A stretch of 64,000 nt of DNA from Tupaia tana (Eukaryota > Chordata > Mammalia > Scandentia > Tupaiidae), in NCBI GenBank assembly GCA_026018925.1, contig JAKSZU010000012.1:25781814-25845813 (forward strand), written 5' to 3'. Positions 55,918 through 64,000 of the stretch are shown piece by piece (positions within the stretch are counted from its first letter, which is position 1; the number at the start of each line of letters is the position of its first letter). The notes under the pieces are model-generated. The model saw nothing but the letters and a program-made list of their open reading frames with translations, had not been told where the DNA came from and ran no database searches. The translations under genes and the position numbers were made by a program.

Positions 55918-56166
55918 ATGAAATTATCCCAAAACAGCACAGGGACCCAGGTGACTGAATTCCTGATGATCTGCTTCCCAGGAATGCAGGACACACAGCA
56001 CTGGCTGTCTATCGTCCTGGCTCCTCTCCTGGTTTTGGCTCTTGGGGCCAACTTTGTGTTATTACTCACCATTCAGCAAGAGGCATCTCTGCATGAGCCC
56101 ATGTACTACCTACTTGCCATCCTCTCTGTGCTGGATGTCATCCTCTGCCTTACAGTCATCCCCAAG
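55918..56166 (+). CDS. Split olfactory receptor, OR56 family (gene 5), exon A
   Basis: Encodes residues 1-83 of a diverged OR56-family receptor: N-terminus with NST glycosylation site at residues 7-9, TM1, HEPMYYLLAILSVLD and TM2 as far as the IPK that precedes VLAIFWF in the paralogues. The first ATG (G at -3) is 25 bp after a strong splice acceptor, CTCTTTCTTTTCAG ending at 55892. The exon stops at AAG followed by GTCAGA, a reasonable 5' splice site, codon phase 0. Read without splicing, the frame runs 18 more codons and stops at 56220, giving a truncated protein. By eye this part is about two-thirds identical to gene 3, so it belongs to the OR56 family but perhaps not subfamily A. Joining to the second part is inferred from frame and family length; no transcript evidence is available here. 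Confidence 0.8.
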
Positions 56167-56317
56167 GTCAGAACCTCCCTAGATTCTCTTTCAGGCACTC
56201 AGCCATCCTTCTCTAAATAGTACCTTGTTCTGCTGTTGTAGATCCTCCCATCCCCAGGAAAAACGATCAAGGAGTCATCCACACCACCACACCAGTTCTA
56301 CCACAGCTCCCAGATGT

Positions 56318-56355
<38 letters not shown>

Positions 56356-57270
56356 AGAGGTTTTTGCTATAGGGCACGTGCGCTCGCCAGACAGACAGAG
56401 AGAGAGACATAGAGACAGAAAGTGAGAAATCACCCCCCAGGGGGAATGGTCACGCCACAATCCCTTCTCCTCCATTCTCCTCTTGGGATCTTGGGCACAC
56501 ATGCACACGTGCCCGGCGTGAGTTTTAAGCCACCGGGTCCGGGACGCGAACTGCGGTCAACTACATGGGAGTCCAGCGACATAGCCATTACGCTAACTGC
56601 TGGTTCCCACCAGATGTGTTCTTTATAATCCTTCACCAGGTCTTGTTAGGTTCTCATTAATTTCTAACTGACAGACCTTCTCTCAGAATCAAGTTAGTGA
56701 TATTCCAAGTACCAACCTGCTTTTTACTTGTAGGGCCGTTTCCCTTGATTCTGACTTATTCCACCTCTACACCAGACAGCTCAAGAATTCACTTTCTAAA
56801 ATGTAGTTGGGTATATATTTATGTTATATACTGAGATAGGAAGCATGATTGGAAGAGGTTTCTTATGTTAATGGAGGAGTTGGAAGATGTCCAAATCTAG
56901 GTAGCTGATGTTCTGAGTTTGATGTTTCTATGATACACACATCCTGTGAAGGGCAGATGTACCACTGGAGTTGTGGTAAGAATTGTGGAGCTCAGGAGGG
57001 AGAGGACAAGAATAAACTTAAGAAAAAAAAAAAAAAAAGAAACCAAAAGATTAGTCTCTAAGTAGAGAAAGGCTATAAATATTAATAAATCAGAATGTGG
57101 ACCTCAGAAAGCAAGGAAAATATTTGAAATGTGGATACTCTCCAGACAGGGATTTGGGGCAAGGAGTTTGAGCATGTGGGTGGGTGAATCATTTGAGAGT
57201 TTTTCTGAGGGTTAGGTCCTCTGAGGTGAGAATGGATGTACATGGTTTTTGAGATCAATGATTCTGGCAG
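56167..57270 (+). other. Candidate intron inside the OR gene 5 coding region
   Basis: 1,104 bp starting GTCAGA and ending ATTCTGGCAG, lying exactly between codon 83 and codon 84. Both flanks carry AGGT (AAGGTC and CAGGTG). Removing it restores the 314-residue family length with no indel. The 3' site has only a short pyrimidine tract, so splicing strength is uncertain. The interval holds a minus-strand SINE with target duplications plus non-repetitive sequence. Alternatives are a disabling insertion (pseudogene) or an assembly artefact. Confidence 0.6.
56325..56610 (-). mobile_element. Young long-type SINE inside the gene 5 intron
   Basis: GAGAGGTTTTTGCTATAGGG to CATTACGCTAACTGCTGGTT. CAGATGTGTTCTTT flanks at 56311-56324 and 56611-56624, so without the SINE the interruption was about 800 bp. 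Confidence 0.95.
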
Positions 57271-57966
57271 GTGCTGCTCATCTTTTGGTTCAACATGAAG
57301 CCCATCAGCTTTGCAGGCTGCTTCCTGCAGATGTTCGTCATGAACACGTTCCTTCCCATGGAATCCTCCACCTTTTTGGTCATGGCCTATGACCGCTATG
57401 TAGCCATCTGTCACCCTCTGCGCTACCCATCCATCATCACGGACCAGTTTGTTATTAATGCCGCCATCTTCATTGTCTTACGCAATCTGCTCGCCACGCT
57501 GCCCACTCCAGTTCTGGCTGCTAGGCTCAACTACTGTGCTAACAATGTGGTGGAGAACTGCATTTGTGCCAACATTTCTGTGGCAAAGCTCTCCTGTGGG
57601 GACATTCGCCTCAATAAGCTCTACCAGTTTGTGAGTGTTTGGTGTCTATTAGGTTCTGACCTGGTGCTCATCTTGCTATCTTACTGCTTTATCCTGAGGG
57701 CTGTTACTCGTCTGCAGTCAGGGGGTGCAGCTACCAAGGCGCTGAGTACTTGTGGATCCCATCTTATCCTTATACTGTTTTTTTATACACTGCTGCTGGT
57801 GTTTATCTTCACAAACAAGGCAGGAAAAAAGGTACCATCAGAGGTTCCCATTCTTCTTAATGTCCTCCACCACCTCATCCCACCAGCCCTCAACCCCATT
57901 GTTTATGGAGTACGAACTCAGGAAATCAAGCATGGAATTATTAAGCTATTCAAGTACCAGCAATGA
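57271..57966 (+). CDS. Split olfactory receptor, OR56 family (gene 5), exon B
   Basis: Encodes residues 84-314, starting VLLIFWF at the end of TM2. Hallmarks fall at the same residue numbers as in the intact genes: MAYDRYVAIC at 121-130, cysteine-rich loop 2 (ENCICANISVAKLSC), KALSTCGSH entering TM6 and NPIVYG in TM7, then a charged tail ending KLFKYQQ. The frame is open from the AG of the candidate acceptor to a TGA stop with no disabling change, which argues that the gene is under constraint and not an old pseudogene. Because it begins with GTG (Val) and lacks TM1-TM2, this part alone would not make a receptor. Confidence 0.85.
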   Translation: MLLIFWFNMKPISFAGCFLQMFVMNTFLPMESSTFLVMAYDRYVAICHPLRYPSIITDQFVINAAIFIVLRNLLATLPTPVLAARLNYCANNVVENCICANISVAKLSCGDIRLNKLYQFVSVWCLLGSDLVLILLSYCFILRAVTRLQSGGAATKALSTCGSHLILILFFYTLLLVFIFTNKAGKKVPSEVPILLNVLHHLIPPALNPIVYGVRTQEIKHGIIKLFKYQQ

Positions 57967-59070
57967 GAGATATGAATCAAAGATCAGGGATTACAGAAGT
58001 TTAGACATGTTTAATAGATGAATTCATCTGAGCATCATAAAACTCTTCAATGTTACATGGATGGCCTTATTTTAAACTATCTTGCACTATGATCAGAATT
58101 TTTATCATCCCTTCCCATCTACAAATATATGTTGAACCCATCCATCTTTAAATATTTGTTATTTTTTTTCATTCTGACTCTGTACCATCAAGATGCCTCA
58201 ACTATTCATTCATTAGATAAGTATTTGTCATTTTCCACGTACTTCTCAGTTTTTACATTCTTAGTGGTTCTCAGAGCAGGAATGAAGAAGCACTTTAAAT
58301 AGAACATGGGAGGTCTGAGTAGTATTAGGGAAAACATTAAGAAGTTTCTCTAATCCAGGTGGAAAGTGATAATGGCTCGGACTAAGGTGTTGAATGAAAA
58401 TGGAAGTTAAGGGTCACAGGATCTGCAGAGAACACATACATAGCTATAAAAGATAGAAGGGATTAAAGAACAGCACAGCTTTTAGCAAAAGCCACTGGAA
58501 AGGTGATATTGATGTTAACCAAGGTGCTAGTTTTAACAGTACAGCTAGTTTAGCTTTAGACAATGAGCTACTCCCTCCCATGACTGCAGTTTAAAAATGA
58601 CTATTAAATACCCAATGAGGAAGAAAAAGTAAGAAATTGGACATACAGTACTTGTCATGGTTAGTCACAGGCTAGAAGTAGACATTTGAATCATCAGAGT
58701 AAAGATGATGTATTAATATATATATATAAGATTGATTTGCAGACCACTAATTATCCTCTAATTTCCATGTCTTTCTTCAGGTCACTTTTTCAAATGTTAG
58801 ATTCCTTCAACTAACAATTGTCTGTCACTCTCAATAGACGGTGAGATGATTAAAGTTAGAAAGCATATTTAATTCCTTGTGTCTGCAACATTGATATTGC
58901 ACCTATCATAGAACAGGTATTTTTTCACTAACTTAATAAATGATTTTGCTTGTCTCAAGACTTAGTTCCATCATGTGGCATCTGGATTATAGCGTGTTGA
59001 TCAATACTGACTATTGATGAAGTTTCATATGCTGGTTTTAGCAAACATATTCATATTTATGGTTTTTTTT
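57967..59070. other. 3' flank of OR gene 5, no gene
   Basis: Nothing recognised apart from a short TA run near 58718-58729. Confidence 0.45.
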
Positions 59071-59071
59071 T

Positions 59072-59325
59072 TTTTTTTTTTGAAAGAGAGGTTTTTGCTA
59101 TAGGACACCTGTGCTCACCAGAGAGACAGAAAGCAAGAAATCACTACCCCCTGCCCCCTGGGGGATGGCCATGTTACAATCTCTTCTTCTCCACTCTTTT
59201 CTCAGGATTTTGGGCACACATGCACATGAACCCAGCATGTTTCAAGCTACTGGGTATGGGATTTAAATTCAGTTAGCCATGTGGGAGTCAATGACATAAC
59301 CATTACCCCATTTGCTGGCCCCAAT
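59072..59325 (-). mobile_element. Long-type tRNA SINE
   Basis: GAGAGGTTTTTGCTATAGGA, AATCACTACCCCCTGCCCCC, CATGTGGGAGTCAATGACAT, CCCATTTGCTGGCCCC. Confidence 0.88.
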
Positions 59326-59327
59326 AT

Positions 59328-60118
59328 ATGTCTTCATCACAATGAAATAACACTTAAGTCCAGTCAGAATGGATAAGAGTAAAAAAGTAATGTTAAGTGC
59401 TGGTGAGGATGCACTAAAATGGGAACCCTCTTACACTGTTGGTGGGAATGTAACCTAGTATAGTCACTTTGGAGAACAATATGGAGGTTCCTCAAAACCT
59501 ACAAATAGCACTATTATATGATCCAATAAATCTATTCTTTGAACTTTACCCAAAAGATAGAAACACTCAGTTGGAAAAACACTTGCACATTCATGTTTAT
59601 TGCAACATTAATTCACAATTGCTAAGACATGGAATCAACCCAAATGTTCAAGAGCAGATGAATGAATTAAAATTTTGTGGCATGTATGTATTATGGAATA
59701 CTACTCAGCCATAAAAAATGAGATCCTGAAATGTGACATGAAGTGGACCAATATGGAAGATTTAATGCTGAATGAAGCAAGTCAGACTATGAAAGAGAGA
59801 CGGCATATGTCCCCACTTAATATATATTGAATGTCTGACTCTATGGTGAAAACTGGAAGATTGTAATGTATAAAAGTAGAGAGAACAACTGTAGATACTA
59901 GGGCTAGTGTGGGAGGGGTTGGGCAATGCAGGAAGGAAAGAAAGGAGCTGGGGAGGGCATTTAATGGACACAAAAATGGAAAGTTACCTGTTGATAATGT
60001 ATATGGTAGTAAATTTGGACCAATATATGATGTATTTATGCTGGGAGAAACAAATAATTAGTTTTTTAAAACATATCTTTTTTTATAAGAATAAAACATT
60101 ACTTAGCATAATTTAGCT
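59328..60118 (+). mobile_element. L1 3' end (ORF2 C-terminus and 3'UTR)
   Basis: TGCTGGTGAGGATGCACTAA, TTACACTGTTGGTGGGAATG, TTTATTGCAACATTAATTCA, TATGGAATACTACTCAGCC and TGAAGCAAGTCAGACTATGA are diagnostic L1 ORF2 3' sequence, followed by a species-specific 3'UTR with ACCTGTTGATAATGTATATG. Only an 81-codon open piece remains (59469-59714); inactive. Confidence 0.9.
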
Positions 60119-60239
60119 GATTGGTCAACTTCTATACTCAAATTAAGGCTATGATTTTAATGCAAAATTTGAAGAGATGCTAATAGCAAAGTGTTGTTAA
60201 ACATTTAATAAACAAGAAAATTTTTGTTTAGGTTAATAA

Positions 60240-60476
60240 GCAAATTTGCTTATTCCATGAATGAGAGACTAGAGGAGAGACAGAGACAGAAATTAACACT
60301 TCCAATAGGGTCCTGACAGCACGATTCACCCCCATTGTAGCCGCCCTGAATCATGGGCACATGTGTGCCTGGAGTACTCATAGAACTTTCTAGATATGAA
60401 TCAACAACCTTTGCATATGGGATCGCCTCACAGAACTTCTTGTTTTGTTGCTTCATCACCACCTGGCCCCTTTATT
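60240..60476 (-). mobile_element. tRNA-derived SINE, 'CCATGAATGAGAGA' tail type
   Basis: TTATTCCATGAATGAGAGAC, CAATAGGGTCCTGACAGC, ATCATGGGCACATGTGTGCC, head CATCACCACCTGGCCCC. Confidence 0.82.
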
Positions 60477-60539
60477 ATATTATTTACTAAAACATTTTTA
60501 TATATCAAGTTGATACAATTAAACTCAACTAGCAAATGA

Positions 60540-60835
60540 GAAGAATGCATTTGTAAAAAATGTAAAATTCTTCATCTGCAGGTGATACAATTTCCTTCCC
60601 AAAATTTCAAGAGAATCATTCACATAAAATTGCTAACAAAACTTACAAATGTTGCCAACTAAAAAATATTTTAAAACTCATATATACCTTAGGTGATGAT
60701 GAAAATCAATTAAACACATAATACCCCCCATAATATAATCAGAGTAACAAGCATATACACTTATATATATGAATAAACATGTACATCTCTAAATATATGA
60801 AGAGATGTGAGTATATTTATAGAGAGATACATATA
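60540..60835 (+). mobile_element. Probable eroded L1 ORF2 fragment
   Basis: TTCATCTGCAGGTGATACAA, AAAATTGCTAACAAAACTTA and AACTCATATATACC resemble L1 reverse-transcriptase sequence. Confidence 0.4.
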
Positions 60836-60839
60836 AGCA

Positions 60840-62456
60840 TATATATCAAAATTGATGGAAGAAAAGAGAAGTTCAAAGATCAAAGAAGGTCTGGTTGTCA
60901 CTAGGAAATGGAGGCAGTTTGATCCCATATCACTCCATACCCGCGCCCCCCAAAAACATCATAGATCACAAGAAGTACTAGTGAAACCAGATCACCCACT
61001 CCTTCAACCTGAATACCAGATAGCAAACTATACAGCTTCAATTTAAGAACAGAAGAAGAGTTACTGCTGGAACTCCCTCTGTTGTTGTTGGTTAGGATTC
61101 AGAATGTGAGTAGAATGGAACTTAAAAGATCACTGGAAGAAAGTAAATGGTGGGAAGATCTATGCATAGCAAATGTGAAATCTCCCACAGAAACAAAAAG
61201 CTCTGCACTAAGTCCTAAGATATCAACCACAAGTCAGGGCTGTCATTGCCAACAGCACTGGCTACTGGAAAGTGTCTTGAAAGTGAATAGGAAGGGAATG
61301 AAGAGCCTCAGAAATACAGTGTTTCTGGGAAGAGGGTTTGTAGCTATTTCAGTCTAGTAAATCGTGGGTGTTTTCTTTTTTTTTTTTTGGAAAGGTTTTT
61401 CGCTATAGGGCGCGTGCGCTCGCCAGACAGACAGAGAGAGACATAGAGACAGAAAGCGAGAAATCACCCCCCAGGGGGGATGGTCACGCCGCAATCCCTT
61501 CTCCTCCATTCTCCTCTCGGGATCTTGGGCACGCACGCACACGCGCCCGGCGTGAGTTGTAAGCCACTGGGTCCGAGACGCCAACCGCGGTCGACTACGT
61601 GGGAGTCCAGCGACATAGCCATTACGCTAACTGCTGGTTCCCAATCGTGGGTGTTTTTGATCTGGGACTTGTCTATATGAATTAAGTCTAGCGTTTTGTG
61701 GGGAATTAGAGAATGGTCATTTTAATTTTTGTTTGTATTCTGGACACTGTCCAAAGAATGAATATTGAGTCTGTTGAGTTAGGTCTTGATGTAACATTGA
61801 ATCTTCTTTTTATTTCCATGGGAGTATTGCAGCCCATTAAGAGTGTTTGGGTGCACATCTGTTTATTGGGGGGTGTGCCCTTAATTAAAAATTTTATTAA
61901 TGAAAAAAAAAATTGGAAAGAAGGGGGTGCCTCTTGAGTGATGTCATAGGAAAAAGGGGAAAGGCAATAAAAGGGAATGTCATATTGTAGTGAAATATTG
62001 GAGGACATAAAAGTAGTGAAAATACTTAAGGAGAATAAGACAGTGTGCAATAGGGGGGTGAAGAGAAGAGGACAGAGAAAGATAGCAAGAGAACAAATAA
62101 AGAAGCATGACGTTAGTGGGACATAGATACGGCTTTTTACCTGTTGATGATGACATGTATAGTATTCTCAACTGGATTGGTCTGAGAAGTATTTCATGAT
62201 GGGTAAAGTCTTTTTACAAGAAAAATGAGAAATAGTGATTGGTTAAAAAAAATAATTGGAATAATATTAATAATGAACGGGAAAAACAAAAGATACTGAA
62301 TGATGAAGTGGGGATTTTAATGTCTCGGTATTGACTGACATGCGTGGCATTCCCTTTTGAAAAAGCAGTGTAATACACTGTAAAGTTATATGCAATTCAA
62401 TGTAACATAAACAATATTATATGATAATAAACAAAACAAAACAAAACAAAAAAAGA
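60840..62456 (+). mobile_element. Probable L1 3'UTR of the local young family
   Basis: The 3' part, with TTACCTGTTGATGATGACAT, GTATTCTCAACTGGATTGG, AATACACTGTAAAGTTATAT and an AAAAC-type tail ending near 62456, matches the other L1 3' pieces in the window in order. The 5' part (60840-61370) is assigned only because it is continuous with it across the SINE insertion. Confidence 0.55.
61375..61642 (-). mobile_element. Young long-type tRNA SINE, near-consensus
   Basis: GGAAAGGTTTTTCGCTATAG, GCGCGTGCGCTCGCCAGAC, CACACGCGCCCGGCGTGAG, CCAACCGCGGTCGACTACG, ACGCTAACTGCTGGTTCCC. AATCGTGGGTGTTTT flanks at 61360-61374 and 61643-61657. Confidence 0.96.
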
Positions 62457-62882
62457 TCCTAAAAAGTAAAGGGAAATTACGTGACTTGGCAATCTATTTT
62501 CCCACCAATAGCTTGCTTTAAGAAAACCAATCTCCAGACTGACAGAAGAGGGCGCTTTTAAACTAGGAACTTTTCAGCAAAATTATGGGAAATAGGGAAA
62601 ATCAGTTTATCTGTAAAATGCTAAAGAAAGAAGGAAAGAGAATTGAACCATACACACAAATTAACCAAAAATATGTCAAAAACATAAGTCTAAGAGCTAC
62701 AAGTATGAAACTCTTAGGAGAAAATATAGAAGTAAAACTTAATGACCTTGGATGAGGAAATGTTTTCTCAGATAACACCCAAAGAACAAGCAACCAAATA
62801 AAAAATATCACATAACTTGGACATTATAAAAACAAGAATGAAAACAAAAAACATGGGAATAAACCCCAACTCTACGTCCTAA

Positions 62883-62888
<6 letters not shown>

Positions 62889-62918
<30 letters not shown>

Positions 62919-63172
62919 TTTTTTTTTTTTTGGAGAGGTTTTTGCTATAGGGCGCATGCGCTCGCCAGACAGAGAGACAGAAAGCAAGAAATCACCCCCC
63001 CAGGGGGAGATGGCCACGCCACAATGCCCTCTCCTCCATTCTCCTCTGGGGATCTTGGGCACGCACGCACACGTGCCCAGCGTGAGTTTTAAGCCACCGG
63101 GTCCGGGACGTGAACCGTGGTCGACTACATGAGAGTCCAGTGACATAGCCATTATGCTAACCGCTGGTCCCT
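62889..63172 (-). mobile_element. Young long-type SINE with (TA)n at its tail
   Basis: TA repeat (62885-62918), poly-T, GGAGAGGTTTTTGCTATAGG, GGGACGTGAACCGTGGTCGA, TATGCTAACCGCTGGTCCC. GTCCTAAGGATAT flanks at 62876-62888 and 63173-63185. Confidence 0.94.
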
Positions 63173-63224
63173 GTCCTAAGGATATTTTGAAGAAAGTAAA
63201 AACACAACTCAGGTCCATCCATTG

Positions 63225-63490
63225 CAGTGCAGGCTGTGGTGTGCTGAGTTGTAGCACTGGAAGTCACTGGACTGACAACTGGTTCAGAATTCAGACAACT
63301 TGGAATAGGACAGGCATACTCCCAAGCATCCAGAATCCTGGCGAGCTTGAGGTGCTTAGGGAAAGTGATCATGTCACGGTAAGGTCCTGTCCAGGGTGAC
63401 TGTCTTTCTCTCTCTATCTCTGTCTGTTTTGCATGTGCGCATATGTGTACACACATGTATACTCTATAATTAATAAGATAAGTAAATTAA
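63225..63490 (+). mobile_element. Old tRNA-like SINE, plus strand
   Basis: GGCTGTGGTGTGCTGAGTTG, CTGGTTCAGAATTCAGACAA (B-box-like), CTGTCTTTCTCTCTCTATCT, ACACATGTATACTCTATAAT and an A-rich end. It interrupts the L1. Confidence 0.6.
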
Positions 63491-63941
63491 AAAAAAACAA
63501 GCCACAGATTGGGAAAATATTTGCAATTATACAACCTACTAAGTTCTAGTATCAAAAATATATAAATAACTCATATCTCAATGTTAAAAAAATAAAAAAA
63601 TTGGACATGGATTTTAAAGGAAACTCTTCTTTTCCAACAAAATATAAAAATAGTCAATTGCCCATGAAAAGATGTGAAGCTTTATTACATAATAATACAG
63701 GACATAGACATACGTATTTAGAACAATGCTAGTAGGGTGCTCAAGAAATTGGGAACTCTAGATTTTGCATATCAAGTCTCATCACTAGGTATATTACTAT
63801 ATATATTCAATAGGAAGGAAGTTAATATATCATAGAGATACTTGCACTCTAATGTTTATTGTGGCACTATTTGCAGTAGTCAAGATATGGAAACAACCTA
63901 AGTGTCTATCAACAGACAAATAGATAAAGTGTAGGTGATAC

Positions 63942-64000
63942 ACACACACACACACACACGTTGGCCATGTGGAATCGAGTCACCTCTACCACCATGCTAC
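63942..64000 (-). mobile_element. (CA)n and truncated SINE head at window end
   Basis: CA repeat 63941-63959 followed by GTTGGCCATGTGGAATCGAG and ACCACCATGC, the head side of a minus-strand tRNA SINE cut off by the window edge. Confidence 0.6.

Larger units (their letters stand above)
62590..63940 (+). mobile_element. L1 ORF2-region fragment broken by SINEs
   Basis: GAAACTCTTAGGAGAAAATA, TGACCTTGGATGAGGAAATG, AGAACAAGCAACCAAATAAA, ACAGATTGGGAAAATATTTG, ATTGCCCATGAAAAGATGTG and ATGTTTATTGTGGCACTATT appear in L1 ORF2 order. Frames are broken throughout. Confidence 0.85.

Noticed and set aside
56167..56220. Treating OR gene 5 as a simple 5'-half pseudogene ending at 56220
   Set aside because: The rest of the receptor continues open and in register at 57271, and the junctions fit splice rules; pseudogene status remains possible but is not the best reading.
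59469..59714. 81-codon plus-strand open frame as a gene
   Set aside because: It is the C-terminal remnant of L1 ORF2, not a host gene.

Overview
This is a mammalian nuclear genomic window: intron-poor receptor genes in AT-rich DNA packed with SINEs, L1, L2, MIR and simple repeats. The SINEs point to the order. Most are tRNA-derived elements with heads such as GGGACCAGCAGTTAGCG, and there are also a 7SL-derived monomer and 7SL/tRNA chimeras. 7SL SINEs are confined to Euarchontoglires. With the tRNA heads, which resemble colugo CYN elements as I remember them, the best guess is a colugo (Dermoptera). That is inference; tree shrew is the main alternative.

The gene content is a class I olfactory receptor (OR) cluster of the OR56 family, all on the + strand. 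In human the OR56A genes lie in the class I OR cluster on 11p15.4. Four are intact single-exon OR56A-like genes: 11725-12669, 30407-31348, 39173-40114 and 47069-48010. A fifth, more diverged OR56-family gene lies at 55918-57966. Its reading frame is split after codon 83 by 1,104 bp that begin with GT, end with AG and, if removed, restore a 314-residue receptor with no residue gained or lost.

Layout. 1-11 kb: SINEs, pyrimidine microsatellites and an old L2 (7.4-9.8 kb) with an internal duplication. 11.7-12.7 kb: OR gene 1. 13-30 kb: no gene, but SINEs with clear target-site duplications, L1/L2/MIR fragments and an MLT1 LTR. 30.4-48 kb: OR genes 2, 3 and 4 in a tandem segmental duplication with units of about 8.8 and 7.9 kb. 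Each unit carries the 3' flank of one gene and a conserved promoter/5' exon block serving the next. 48-55.9 kb: repeats, including an L1 insertion that seems to carry a 3' transduction. 55.9-58 kb: split OR gene 5. 58-64 kb: L1 3' ends and L1 ORF2-related fragments interrupted by young SINEs.

The five receptors are seven-transmembrane, G-protein-coupled odorant receptors that would act singly in olfactory neurons. They are related by duplication, not by a shared pathway. I recognise no tRNA, rRNA or other cellular RNA gene, no CRISPR array and no non-OR protein-coding gene.
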